This document shows, piece by piece, positions 1 to 8,652 of a stretch of 64,000 nucleotides of DNA (position 1 is its first letter; every line of letters begins with the position of its first letter). The notes under the pieces were generated by a model that worked only from the letters and a program-made list of their open reading frames with translations, was not told the origin of the DNA and made no database searches. Position numbers and translations under genes: made by a program. The stretch is from Chlorobiota bacterium (GTDB taxonomy: Bacteria; Bacteroidota; Ignavibacteria; OLB7). The stretch spans positions 32,382-96,381 of the forward strand of contig JAQBOZ010000022.1 in NCBI GenBank assembly GCA_028287785.1, given 5' to 3'.

Positions 1-810
1 GAGGAGACGCTGACGGCTGGGCACGATCTCTACTTCAGCGGCGCGTTCCCCGATGTCTCGCTGAACGGACGGCAGAGCATCGCGCCGCTGGCGAACCTGG
101 AGGCGCGCGGCCTCGGCTATACGCATCCCTCCACCGGGCGGGGAATCAGCGGGATCGATCTGCGGCTGGAACGGGGATCGTTCACGGTGATCACCGGCAG
201 GATAGGCTCGGGGAAGACCACGCTGCTGCGGACGCTGCTTGGGCTTCTGCCGGGGGAAAGCGGCGTGATCTACTGGAACGGCGAGCCGGTGGATGACCCG
301 GCATCGTTCCTGATCCCGCCGCGCGCCGCCTATACCGCGCAGGTGCCGCGGCTCTTCAGCGACACGCTCCGGAACAACATTCTGCTGGGGCAGCCGGAAC
401 GCAACGGCGATCTCCGCAACGCGCTCCGGCTGGCGGTGATGGACGCCGATATCGCCACGCTCGACGGCGGGCTTGAAACCATGGTCGGGCCGCGCGGCGT
501 AAAGCTCTCCGGCGGCCAGGTTCAGCGGAGCGCGGCGGCACGCATGTTCGCCCGCGATGCCGAGCTGCTGGTGTTCGATGACCTCTCCAGCGCGCTGGAC
601 GTGGAAACAGAGCAGACGCTCTGGACACAGCTCTTCGCGCAACGCGAGGTGACGTGCCTGGTGGCATCGCACAGGCGCGCGGCACTCTACCGCGCCGATC
701 AGATCATTCTGCTGAAAGAGGGAAGGATCGAGGCGGTTGGCGGTCTGGATGATCTTCTGGAAACGTCGGAGGAGATGCGGCGACTCTGGAACGGAGAGAT
801 CGAGGAATAA
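1..810 (+). CDS. ABC exporter, C-terminal nucleotide-binding domain (5' partial)
   Basis: The reading frame is open from the first base, so this is the 3' end of a longer gene. An ATG at 187 is internal. The visible part is a complete ABC ATPase domain of the exporter (MsbA/ABCC-like) type: Walker [11 protein letters not shown]-loop region [17 protein letters not shown], signature LSGGQVQR, Walker B LLVFDD, D-loop SSALD and H-loop VASHRR. The transmembrane part would lie to the left. The residue after the Walker B aspartate is Asp instead of the catalytic Glu. This is typical of the degenerate subunit of heterodimeric ABC exporters, so a partner half-transporter may be encoded upstream. Substrate unknown. 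A strong hairpin follows the stop codon. Confidence 0.9.
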   Translation, partial: EETLTAGHDLYFSGAFPDVSLNGRQSIAPLANLEARGLGYTHPSTGRGISGIDLRLERGSFTVITGRIGSGKTTLLRTLLGLLPGESGVIYWNGEPVDDPASFLIPPRAAYTAQVPRLFSDTLRNNILLGQPERNGDLRNALRLAVMDADIATLDGGLETMVGPRGVKLSGGQVQRSAAARMFARDAELLVFDDLSSALDVETEQTLWTQLFAQREVTCLVASHRRAALYRADQIILLKEGRIEAVGGLDDLLETSEEMRRLWNGEIEE

Positions 811-828
811 ACGTGCGATGCATTTGAC

Positions 829-867
829 GGACGGACGTTCATCATTTATTCAGATGAACGTCCGTCC
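829..867 (+). terminator. 15-bp stem hairpin after the ABC exporter
   Basis: Arms 829-843 and 853-867 are perfect inverted repeats separated by a 9-base AT-rich loop. The hairpin starts 19 bases after the exporter stop codon. No clear T-run follows, so it may act as a Rho-independent-like terminator or an mRNA 3' stabiliser. A short GTCT microrepeat lies just beyond, at about 897-910. Confidence 0.55.
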
Positions 868-911
868 ATGTATCTATTTGACTGTGCTGTTTATTTGTCT
901 GTCTGTCTGTC

Positions 912-1027
912 GGGGGACGTTTCAAACGTCCCCCGCATTTGCGTTTGGCATTTGCGTTTGGGGACGTTTCAAACGTCCCCCGCATTTGCGTTTGGCATTT
1001 GCATTTGGGGACGTTTCAAACGTCCCC
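912..1027. repeat. Tandem array of three perfect palindromes, period 47 bp
   Basis: Three copies of the palindrome GGGGACGTTTcAAACGTCCCC start at 912/913, 960 and 1007, exactly 47 bp apart. The spacers are two near-identical 26-base stretches built from a GCATTTGCGTTTG half-repeat. The last palindrome contains the stop codon of the convergent DUF1573 gene. The position between convergent genes fits bidirectional termination, but perfect tandem triplication is unusual for a simple terminator. Confidence 0.9.
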
Positions 1028-1741
1028 CGACCACGCCAGCCGAAGATCGTATTCCGTCCTGCTGATGACATGCAGTCGCGTCGCCACGGCATGGCGTCCC
1101 GCTCCCGGCGCAAGATTCACGTCGCCGATCAGGAGCATATCCTCATACGGCTTCAGCGTGATGGGCGCGGTCATATTGAACGCAATCTGGATCTGATCGG
1201 AGAAGATATTCTCGGGGGGGGCGATTGTGATCGGGTCCTGCCCGGTGTTGGTCACCTTTACCGTCCAGGTGCAGTGGTGCGTGACCGTATCGCACTCGAT
1301 CTTCCGGTCGGTAAATTCAGCGTCGCGGTAGATATCGACTTCCACGGGGATCTGGATCTGCGGCCGCTCGGGATCGTTGGAGTTGACCCAGACGGTCATC
1401 AGCCGCCGTCCCGGATTTCCATCTTTCATGTCAAGCGCCACGGCAACGCGGGCCGTATCCCCCTTTTTCAGCGTCATCCTGTCCACCGTGCCGGTCATGC
1501 AGTCGCAGCTCGACTTGAAATCGAGATCGCGCAGCGGCTCATCCCCGGCGTTTACCACCACCAGCGTATCGCGAAGCACTCCCGGCGTCGTCTTCCCGAA
1601 ATCGATGGCATCCCGCGTCAGGAAGATGATCTTCGGTGGCCCTGTATCCCCCGGCGCGGCGGACACGAGGAATGATGCCGGCAGCGCGCAGAGAAGAGCG
1701 ATGCGTGCATACCGGATAACAGGCGCGGTTGATCGACTCAT
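1016..1741 (-). CDS. DUF1573 domain-containing secreted protein
   Basis: A 241-residue protein with an N-terminal signal-like hydrophobic segment (about residues 10-28) followed by a DUF1573/ASH-type immunoglobulin-like fold. It has the family pattern IDFGKTTPG (about 46-54), then VVNAGDEPL and the cysteine motif SSCDC (Cys79 and Cys81). A second similar beta-sandwich repeat follows (KVTNTGQDPI). DUF1573 proteins are exported or surface proteins common in Bacteroidota, and their biochemical role is not settled. The stop codon lies inside the third palindrome of the tandem array downstream. It precedes two PD40 surface proteins on the other side but is not clearly in an operon with them. Confidence 0.85.
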   Translation of the reverse strand: MSRSTAPVIRYARIALLCALPASFLVSAAPGDTGPPKIIFLTRDAIDFGKTTPGVLRDTLVVVNAGDEPLRDLDFKSSCDCMTGTVDRMTLKKGDTARVAVALDMKDGNPGRRLMTVWVNSNDPERPQIQIPVEVDIYRDAEFTDRKIECDTVTHHCTWTVKVTNTGQDPITIAPPENIFSDQIQIAFNMTAPITLKPYEDMLLIGDVNLAPGAGRHAVATRLHVISRTEYDLRLAWSGDV

Positions 1742-1774
1742 GGGCTGATTGAACGTGTGATTATGATACCCCGT

Positions 1775-3214
1775 TCATCTTCTGACGACGAAGACGGCGG
1801 AGGATTCTCCGATCCGCGCAAGATATACTCCGTTCGGCAGCCGCGCCACGTCTATCGTGGTCCTGTCGTCGGAAACATTCCCGCTGTAGACCTGATGCCC
1901 GTACACGTCATCGATCTCGATGCCCCCATGAAGCCCCGTCGATTCGATGGTCACGGTGGTGGACGCGGGGTTCGGGGAGATCCGAAGCGCCGACTGAGCC
2001 CGTTCCCCGGCAAGCGGCGGGGCCGACGCGACAGCGGAGCTCAACGGGATATCGGCGCGGACTTCCAGATATTTCCTCGTCCCGGGGATATCGATCTTCT
2101 CATGAATAGGCCCGTAGCCGGTGGCGGTGCCGTAGACATCGATCGACGACGACTCCCCCGCGTTGATCACAAGCGAATATTCGCCGGTGGCGGAATTGGT
2201 GGCCGCGCCGGAGATCACGCGACCGCTGGCGGAATCGACGAAGACGAGATCGGCGGGGATGCTGGCGCCGCTGGAGCGCTCGAACACGCGACCGGAGATC
2301 ATCACGGTGGTGAGCGGCGGAGGGAGAAGCGCCATACAGATATCCAGGCGCATGTAGGCGGCATCGATCGTCCGCTCGGCGGAGAAATAGAGGATATCGC
2401 CGGAGGCCGGCAGCGTGATAAATCGCTCATCCTTCGCAGTGTTGATCTTCCCCCCCAGATTTTCCGGCGTCCCCCACGATCCATCCTGGTTCCGCCTGGA
2501 GACGTAGAAATCGAGCCCCCCGAAGCCCCCCGGCCTGGCCGATGAAAAGTAGAGCGCCCCGCCCCCCGGCAGGATAAACGGGCTGTCCTCCCGATACGGG
2601 CTGTTGATCGTGGGGCCGAGGTTCCTCGGCGGCGACCATATCCCCGCGGCATCGCGGGTAGCGTAGTAGATATCGGCGTCGCCATCGCCGCCAATCGCTC
2701 CGGAGCGATTGGAGAGGAAGAAGATGGTCCGGCCATCGGAGGAGATCGATGGCTGGGAATCCCAGTAGATGGAGTTCAACTCCTTCAGGTCCCGCACCAC
2801 GTTCCATGTGGTTCCGTCGAGACGCGCCTCGTAGATATCGCAGTCCCCCAGCCCGTCGGGACGGTTGCAGCCGGTGAAGTACATCGTCTGGCCGTCCGAG
2901 GAGATCGAAGCGACCCCTTCGTTGAGCTCGGTATTGATCGGGGGGCCGAGATTCACGGGAGGAGTAAAAACCGAGTCGAGGCGATTGGCTTTCGTCGTCA
3001 CCCAGAAATCGTGCCCGCCGAAGCCCCCCGGCCGATTGGAGACGAAATAGAGCGTTCGCCCATCCCCCGTTACCGTCGGGGCGTACTCCAGGTCCGGGGT
3101 GTTGATGCCGAGGCGGATCACCGTGGTATCCTGGGCATGGAGGCGCGCGGCGGAAATCGCCAGCAATATCCACGCGGAACAGAGAAGAAATCGATAAGAA
3201 ATGAACGTGTTCAT
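1775..3214 (-). CDS. PD40 beta-propeller protein with T9SS C-terminal sorting domain
   Basis: A 479-residue secreted protein. Residues 1-27 are a signal peptide ending in LHAQ. Residues about 40-290 hold repeated WD40-like PD40 blades with the recurring pattern G-(R/Q)-T-(L/M)-Y-F and SNRPGGFGGHDFWV. A carboxypeptidase-regulatory-like beta-sandwich follows (ISGRVFERSSG, about 300-375). The C-terminus is a T9SS type A sorting domain (RISPNPASTTVTI, ending GESSAVFVVRR). Such proteins are exported through the outer membrane by the type IX system. The function of the propeller is unknown. It is a close paralogue of the broken gene just upstream and serves as the template for identifying that frameshift. 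Confidence 0.9.
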   Translation of the reverse strand: MNTFISYRFLLCSAWILLAISAARLHAQDTTVIRLGINTPDLEYAPTVTGDGRTLYFVSNRPGGFGGHDFWVTTKANRLDSVFTPPVNLGPPINTELNEGVASISSDGQTMYFTGCNRPDGLGDCDIYEARLDGTTWNVVRDLKELNSIYWDSQPSISSDGRTIFFLSNRSGAIGGDGDADIYYATRDAAGIWSPPRNLGPTINSPYREDSPFILPGGGALYFSSARPGGFGGLDFYVSRRNQDGSWGTPENLGGKINTAKDERFITLPASGDILYFSAERTIDAAYMRLDICMALLPPPLTTVMISGRVFERSSGASIPADLVFVDSASGRVISGAATNSATGEYSLVINAGESSSIDVYGTATGYGPIHEKIDIPGTRKYLEVRADIPLSSAVASAPPLAGERAQSALRISPNPASTTVTIESTGLHGGIEIDDVYGHQVYSGNVSDDRTTIDVARLPNGVYLARIGESSAVFVVRR

Positions 3215-3261
3215 AACGTGCCTGATATTATAATCATATACCTATGTATCGGGGCATCCCT

Positions 3262-4703
3262 TTACTTTCTGACGACGAAGGCGGAGAGAACATCACCCAC
3301 GCGCGCCAGATAAGCCCCGGCATCCAGCGCGGAAATGTCCAGCACTGCGTGGTCGGCGCTGAAATCGGCGAACGCCATCTCCTCGCCACGGCTGTTCTCG
3401 ATCACCAGATGCTTCTTCCCGGATTCGTATTTCCCGGACGAACAATCCACGATCAGCGTGTGCGCCCCAGGGTTCGCAACCAGACGCACATCAGGCAGCA
3501 GGCCGCTCTCATCCTCGCTCCCCAGCGCGAAATCGGCGCGCGTGGCGGCCTGCGGCATCGACGGCGAAAGCGCCAGAGCGCGGCGGATCGGCCCGAAATC
3601 ATCCACGGCGCCGTAGAGAACGGCCGGCGTGGCATGATGGAGTTTCACATCGATTGAATATCCTCCCGCCGAATCGCTCACCGCGCCGCCGATCGCATGG
3701 CCGGTCACGGAGTCCACAGGATCAGCCCCGCGGGGAGGGCGCCGCCGGATGGACGATCGTACACCCGACCCGCGACATGCAGCGTAACGCCGGTCGGCGG
3801 AAGCAGCGCCATATAGAGCGCGATCTTCTGCCTGCCGCTGCCGGCGCGAGCCGAGGAGAAATAGATGACATCGGCGGATGGGGCCATCGTGATAAAGCGT
3901 TCGTCCTGCGACGAGTTAAGGGGGGCGCCGAGATTACGGGGCTCCCCCCAGCTTCCATCGGGATTCCGCCTGGAGACGTAGAAATCCAATCCCCCCATCC
4001 CTCCCCGCCGGTCGGAGGAGAAATAGAGGGAGCTGTCCGGCGCGATATACGGCGCGTCCTCCCTGGCCGGCGTGGTGATCGGCGGCGGCATCCGCTGGGG
4101 GTCGGCCCACGTCCCATCATCCCGCCTGGTGGAGAAATAGATATCAGGGTCCTCGCCGCCGGTCAGCCCGCCCCGGTTGGAGGTGAAGTAGATGGTGTTG
4201 CCATCCGCCGAGATGCTCGGCTGCGCGTCCCAGTACAGCGTGTTCAACTCCATCACATTGCGCGCCGGCGACCACTCATCCCCATCAAGATGCGATTCGT
4301 AGATATCGCAGTCCCCCTTTCCATCAAGGCGGTTGCAGCCGGAGAAATAGATGGTCCTCCCGTCGCCGGTGATCGAGACGGCCCCTTCGCTCATGCGGGC
4401 GTTGATGTGGGAACCAAGGTTGAAGCAATGGGTAAAGACCGTATCGCGCGGGCTGGCTTTGGTCGCCCCCCAGAGATCGTGCGCTCCCATCCCTCCCCGC
4501 CGGTCGGAGACGAAATAGAGCGTGAGGCCATCGCCGGTAATGGAGGGAGCGTAGGTGTAGGCGGCAAGCGGATCGTTGATATTCTCCGCCAGCCTGATGA
4601 TGACCGTATCCTGCGCGTGAAGCGCGCCGCACGCGGCAAGGCAGAATATCAGGATGGAGCGGGCGAGGAGCGGAGAAATTCGGCGCATCGGGGTCATGAG
4701 CAT
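3262..4703 (-). pseudogene. Frameshifted PD40/T9SS protein, paralogue of the downstream gene
   Basis: Two overlapping minus-strand frames (4703 to 3705 and 3717 to 3262) together make one protein of the same architecture as its neighbour: signal peptide, PD40 blades, regulatory-like sandwich and T9SS tail ending SAFVVRK. The first frame ends GGALPAGLILWTP and the second begins DSVTGHAIGG. In the intact paralogue the same site reads IPADLVFVDSASGR. Restoring one G in the CTGTGG stretch near 3718 gives LILVDSVTG and rejoins the frames, so this is a single 1-base deletion. It could be a recent inactivation, a sequencing error or, less likely, a programmed shift. No classic slippery heptamer was noticed. 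Confidence 0.85.
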
Positions 4704-4888
4704 GGAGATTGAACCGGATGGAGAAGCAAAAAGGATTGCGATCGAGACAGGAGAGAAAGATGCCCACCCACAACCGGGATCTCCGGCACATCGCGCGATT
4801 ATCTGACGGATTGACGGCCATGATCCTTACGCCCCCCGGCAAGGCGCCGGGGATACTCCGGGCGCCGGCGCCCTTCCAGACATTCATC

Positions 4889-5542
4889 TCACCCGAAGCG
4901 ATCGATCCCGAACGCATCAGCATCCACCGTCATGGTTCCCGGCTCCGGCCGGACACCGCAGAGCCAGGCCGTGAGGTTGTCGCAGAAATTATCGAGATGG
5001 GTGATCTGCCCCACTCCATGCTCGACGATCGGATCGAGCGTGGTGGCGAGAAGCGTTCCCCCGTAACGGGTCGTCTGCCAGGTGATGATCTCCCCGTCGC
5101 CGTTGCGCTGAAGCACATCCGCCCCCTCCGGCACCCGCGTGTAGACGCCGTGCGTATGCCAGCAGGCATGGCGTGGAGCCAGCCCCTGAAAAAGAGGGTG
5201 CGCGTAATCGGTATCGGCCACCGGCGGGTTGTTCGGCTCGGTCACCCACCACCAGTTGTTCACCGGACGGTCACTCCATTGCGCGTCGATCCATGCCGGA
5301 GAGCTGTCTCCTTCCACGAAGACCTTCCCTCCGGCGGCGAGAAATTCGTAGATGATATCCCGCCGCCGGGCAATCGCCTCATGGTTTGACTGGAATGGGA
5401 TGGCAAGCGCGTCGAGAGAGGCTATCGACTCCCGCGTCAGATCGTGAATGTAGATCAGCCTGTAAAGCCCGCGATACTTCGGCGCGGTCGCAAATGCGTA
5501 GTGCGACCAGACGCCGTTAAAGAGTAGCCCGATTCCGCTCAT
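4889..5542 (-). CDS. Class I glutamine amidotransferase-like (ThuA-like) protein, operon gene 7
   Basis: A 217-residue soluble protein with no signal peptide. The pattern HPLFQGL, WHTHGVYTRVPEGADVL, YGGTLLATTLDPIVEHG and a closing DNF..NL..WL motif resembles the ThuA/GATase1-like flavodoxin fold. I could not identify a nucleophile Cys-His-Glu triad, so a catalytic glutaminase is doubtful. The start is supported by a strong GGAGGGG ribosome-binding site, and the gene overlaps the preceding gene by 26 bases, which implies translational coupling. It is the last gene of the YnjBCD-like/radical SAM operon. The partner protein upstream has the same general fold, and the two may form a heteromer. 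Exact function unknown. Confidence 0.65.
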   Translation of the reverse strand: MSGIGLLFNGVWSHYAFATAPKYRGLYRLIYIHDLTRESIASLDALAIPFQSNHEAIARRRDIIYEFLAAGGKVFVEGDSSPAWIDAQWSDRPVNNWWWVTEPNNPPVADTDYAHPLFQGLAPRHACWHTHGVYTRVPEGADVLQRNGDGEIITWQTTRYGGTLLATTLDPIVEHGVGQITHLDNFCDNLTAWLCGVRPEPGTMTVDADAFGIDRFG

Positions 5543-6155
5543 GATGCGCCCCCCTCCGTGCGATGTATCCGATGAGATTGTGATAGAGAAGACCAGGCCC
5601 TCCAGCCTCCCCGTCGTAAGAGCCGTCGCCGAGCGGCCCGCTCGCGGTGAGGATGATCGTGCCGGGCGTGGAGACCTCGTCGATGACGGCGATGGCCCGC
5701 CCCCAGGTATCGGCCAGCAGAACGTGGGCGGCGGGGTTGGGCTCGATATAGCCGCACGCCCACCAGCCGGAGATGCCGTGCGAGAAGATCAGCGTATCGA
5801 TCTCCACCCCATCCATCACGCCATGCCGGTCGGTCACGACGGCGTAGCGGACATCGCGGGTCGGCCTGCTGTTGTCCATGATCCAGCGGTTCCCCGGCAC
5901 CCAGTTGGTAAACCAGCCATCGAAGCACATCAGCGCGTGCCCGGCATCGAGAAATCGCGCGACCTTCTCCCTGACGCGGAGCATCGCGATATGATCGGAG
6001 CCGTTCGGGACGATGAGGATATCGGCGCCGTCGAACACCGGATCGAACTCCGCGCCGATCCGCTCGAATCGGTATGCCACCGCATCGTTCGAGCGGAAGG
6101 AATGCTCCAGATAATGAAGCCCGTTATCGATTACCACGGCCCGCAGCATGGTCAT
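5517..6155 (-). CDS. Class I glutamine amidotransferase-like (ThuA-like) protein, operon gene 6
   Basis: A 212-residue cytoplasmic-looking protein. Early strands ADILIVPNGSDH and FLDAGHALMCFDGWF match the ThuA/GATase1-like fold, where a conserved Gly-rich loop follows the second strand. TIILTASGPLGDG and LLYHNLIGYIARR near the C-terminus match the closing helix seen in this group. The start codon overlaps the radical SAM stop by four bases (ATGA arrangement), so the two are translationally coupled. It differs strongly in sequence from the next gene, so the pair is not a recent duplication. The role is unknown. Context suggests processing or sensing of whatever the transporter imports. Confidence 0.65.
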   Translation of the reverse strand: MTMLRAVVIDNGLHYLEHSFRSNDAVAYRFERIGAEFDPVFDGADILIVPNGSDHIAMLRVREKVARFLDAGHALMCFDGWFTNWVPGNRWIMDNSRPTRDVRYAVVTDRHGVMDGVEIDTLIFSHGISGWWACGYIEPNPAAHVLLADTWGRAIAVIDEVSTPGTIILTASGPLGDGSYDGEAGGPGLLYHNLIGYIARRGAHHERNRATL

Positions 6156-7108
6156 TTCCCGGAAGGTTGAATCACCGGCAGGCCGAACTTCGGCCGCAGG
6201 GTGTCAATGTCATAATGCAGCTCGAAAAAGCGATCGCACCAGAGGCAGATATTCCCCTCCTCCGCCCCGCGCGCCATCGCCTCATCGCGGCTGATGCCGA
6301 TCGATTCCCCCATCCCGTAGGGATCTCCCTGGTTGATCCTGCGGAATATCTCCGACCCGGCCACGCGCGCCAGCACATCGGCAACGCGCTGGCTCCGGGC
6401 ATCGCCGAGAGGATATTTCGTGCCGGGGCAGCATGGGTTGATCTTCCAGAGCTGAATGGAGACCTCCTGCGCCAGCTCCGTGCCGCCCAGGAAACCACGG
6501 CCGCCGGAGGGTATCGCGCAGAAGTTATGGGTATGATCCTTCAGCCAGAGATCCTTCTCCATTGCCCGCCCGCGCGCCCAGTTGCCGCCGAGCCACATAT
6601 CCTCGGTCGCCCCCCAGAAGCCGTAGCTGGCGGCATCGGGTTTCAGATAGTTCTCACGCTCGATCAGCGGATCGGTCTCATCGCCGGCCATGCCGCGCGA
6701 ACGGAACAGCAGCGCCAGCTCATCGCGCCGCGATCCGGCCAGCTTGTGAAAGCGGTCGATGCTGGCGATATCGATCCGCGTGACGCCACGGCGAAGAAGC
6801 TCGTCCAGGATCGCGCCGCTGAGAAGATCGCCGTTGGTCTGGAGCATGATCTGCGCGCTCCCGCCGTATTTCCCGGCAAGCGCGTCCAGGATGGCGTAGA
6901 GCTTGGCGCGCTCCGCCAGCGGCTCGCCGCCGGAGAGGATGATCCGCCCGGCGCGCGCGGGAAGGTTCCCGACGACCCGAAGACAATCCTCCAGCGTCAT
7001 CCGCTCGCCACGCGGGCCGGAGTCATTGTAGCAATGATCGCAGATATCGTTGCAGAGCTGGGTAAAGACCCAGTAGACCGATTCCACGGTGTCGAAATCA
7101 TCATTCAT
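6152..7108 (-). CDS. Radical SAM protein with extra C-terminal cysteines, operon gene 5
   Basis: From the ATG at 7108 the protein has 318 residues. The radical SAM 4Fe-4S motif is CNDICDHC (Cys19, Cys23, Cys26, a CX3CX2C arrangement). It is followed by the SAM-binding LSGGEPL motif and TNGDLL. The C-terminal third carries further cysteines (NFCAIPSGG, NPCCPGTKYPLG, NICLWC), suggesting a SPASM/twitch-like auxiliary iron-sulfur site. That assignment is inference. An upstream ATG at 7129 would overlap the ATPase gene, but 7108 has the better-placed GGGA ribosome-binding element. It sits between an ABC importer and two GATase-like proteins in one operon, suggesting modification of an imported compound or of a peptide. 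No precursor peptide gene was recognised nearby. Confidence 0.85.
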   Translation of the reverse strand: MNDDFDTVESVYWVFTQLCNDICDHCYNDSGPRGERMTLEDCLRVVGNLPARAGRIILSGGEPLAERAKLYAILDALAGKYGGSAQIMLQTNGDLLSGAILDELLRRGVTRIDIASIDRFHKLAGSRRDELALLFRSRGMAGDETDPLIERENYLKPDAASYGFWGATEDMWLGGNWARGRAMEKDLWLKDHTHNFCAIPSGGRGFLGGTELAQEVSIQLWKINPCCPGTKYPLGDARSQRVADVLARVAGSEIFRRINQGDPYGMGESIGISRDEAMARGAEEGNICLWCDRFFELHYDIDTLRPKFGLPVIQPSGK

Positions 7109-7115
7109 GACCGCA

Positions 7116-7856
7116 TTATTCCCGTTCATTGATCTGATCGCCGAGCGACCGCCAGAAATCCATCTCCCGCCGCGCGCCATACTCGGGATGAGCGATAAAC
7201 TCGCTCTTGCTACTGAAGTGAAGCAGCCTCCCATCCCGCATATACGATATCCGGTCGCCGAGCAGGATCGCCTCCTTCAGATCGTGCGTGACAACAATGG
7301 AGGCGATGCCGTAATGCGCCGCCAGACGCTGAAACAGCCCCTGCATCGCGGCGCGGGTCTCGGCGTCCAGGTTGCTGAACGGCTCATCCAGCAGGAGCAC
7401 CGATGGGTTGACGATCATCGCCCTGCCGAATGCTACCCGCTGCCGTTCGCCACCGGAGAGCTGGTGGGGCATCCTGCGCGCGTGCGTTGAAAGCTCCAGG
7501 CTCCCCAGCATCTCCTCCACCCGTTCCCGAATGGTTGCTTCAGGAATCTTGCGGAGCCTGAGCCCGAAGGCGATGTTCTCGAAGATGTCGAGATGGGGAA
7601 ACAGAAGCGCCTCCTGATAGATGTAGACGATATTGCGTCGCGCCACCGGCAGATCGTTGATGGCATTTTCCCGCAGCCGCAACTCCCCGCGATCGGGATC
7701 GACCAGCCCGGCAATGATCTTCAGCAGCGTCGTCTTGCCGCAGCCGGAACGGCCGAGAATCGCCAGCGTCTCCCGCTCGTCCACGGCCAGCCCGACATCG
7801 TTGAGAACCGGATGCCCGCCATAGGCCTTGTCGATATTCGATACCGTCAGCACCAT
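7116..7856 (-). CDS. ABC importer ATPase, YnjD-like, operon gene 4
   Basis: A 246-residue ABC ATPase with all canonical elements: Walker A GRSGCGKTT, Q-loop YIYQEALLFPHL, signature LSGGERQRV, Walker B and catalytic Glu LLLDEPFSNLD, and H-loop VTHDLKEA. The length and the lack of a large C-terminal regulatory domain fit the small polyamine/thiamine/iron-type importer ATPases, including YnjD. It follows the second permease by 13 bases and ends 7 bases before the chosen radical SAM start. It should energise import by the two permeases below, with substrate delivered by the operon's lipoprotein. Confidence 0.88.
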   Translation of the reverse strand: MVLTVSNIDKAYGGHPVLNDVGLAVDERETLAILGRSGCGKTTLLKIIAGLVDPDRGELRLRENAINDLPVARRNIVYIYQEALLFPHLDIFENIAFGLRLRKIPEATIRERVEEMLGSLELSTHARRMPHQLSGGERQRVAFGRAMIVNPSVLLLDEPFSNLDAETRAAMQGLFQRLAAHYGIASIVVTHDLKEAILLGDRISYMRDGRLLHFSSKSEFIAHPEYGARREMDFWRSLGDQINERE

Positions 7857-7869
7857 CGTCTGTCCGATC

Positions 7870-8652
7870 TTACATATATCGATAAAGAAATCGCCGGTTG
7901 GCCCAGAGCATGAGCACCGGCGGGATTATCAGCATCAGGCCGCTGAGCGCCGCGTACCGGATATTCGCCTCCCCGGCGTACATGAAGACGAGGAGCGGCA
8001 GGGTCTTCACCCGGCCGGAGCCGATCAGCAGCGTCAGGCCGTACTGGAACCAGGAAAGGAGAAACGTCTGCATAAGGCAGATCAGGAGCAGCCCGCGCGC
8101 GGCCGGCAGAAAGACCATCCGGTAGAGCTGCGGCCGGGACGCGCCGAGAAGCCGTGCCAGATCCTCCAGCGACCGCCGCTCGCGACTCCAGAAATTCGCA
8201 AAGAAGACCACCCCGAAGCCGAGGGCAAATGTCAGATGCGCGCACCCGACCCCGACCACGCTCCCGGCCAGGCCAAGCCGTATGTAGAGGATATGGATGC
8301 AGGCCCCCAGGATCACGGGGGACATCGCGAACGGCAGATACGCCAGGAACAGAAGCCGCCGCCTTCTCCCGCTGCGGGCGATATACCGGCTGGCGATAAA
8401 GCCGCCGAACGTGGCGACCAGCGCCACCGAGCCGGAGAGAAGCGTCGAGAGAAGAAGGCTCCATCCGAGCGAATCCCCCCCCAGCAGATCGATCCACGCG
8501 CCCAGGTTCATCCCCTCCGGCATCAGCCGCGGGAACATCCACCGGCCGGCGACCGAGAGGATGAGGAGATAGACGATCGGCAGGAGACAGATCGTTCCGA
8601 CGATCCACGACATCGCTCCCCGGAATTTCCCGTTTCCGCGTTTACGCCTCAT
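7870..8652 (-). CDS. ABC importer permease, YnjC C-terminal-half-like, operon gene 3
   Basis: An inner-membrane permease of about 260 residues with six probable hydrophobic segments (for example ICLLPIVYLLILSV, LLLSTLLSGSVALVATFGG and GLMLIIPPVLMLW). The ATPase-coupling loop is recognisable around DLARLLGASRPQLYRMVFLP (EAA motif). The ATG at 8652 overlaps the end of the preceding permease by 11 bases and lies just after GGAAGG. Adjacent ATG 8655 and an internal ATG at 8613 are alternatives. In E. coli YnjC the two permease halves are one polypeptide (known), whereas here they are two genes. Confidence 0.82.
   Translation of the reverse strand: MRRKRGNGKFRGAMSWIVGTICLLPIVYLLILSVAGRWMFPRLMPEGMNLGAWIDLLGGDSLGWSLLLSTLLSGSVALVATFGGFIASRYIARSGRRRRLLFLAYLPFAMSPVILGACIHILYIRLGLAGSVVGVGCAHLTFALGFGVVFFANFWSRERRSLEDLARLLGASRPQLYRMVFLPAARGLLLICLMQTFLLSWFQYGLTLLIGSGRVKTLPLLVFMYAGEANIRYAALSGLMLIIPPVLMLWANRRFLYRYM

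Noticed and set aside
737..1675. 312-codon plus-strand frame across the palindrome array
   Set aside because: It reads through perfect palindromes and antisense to DUF1573; no domain.
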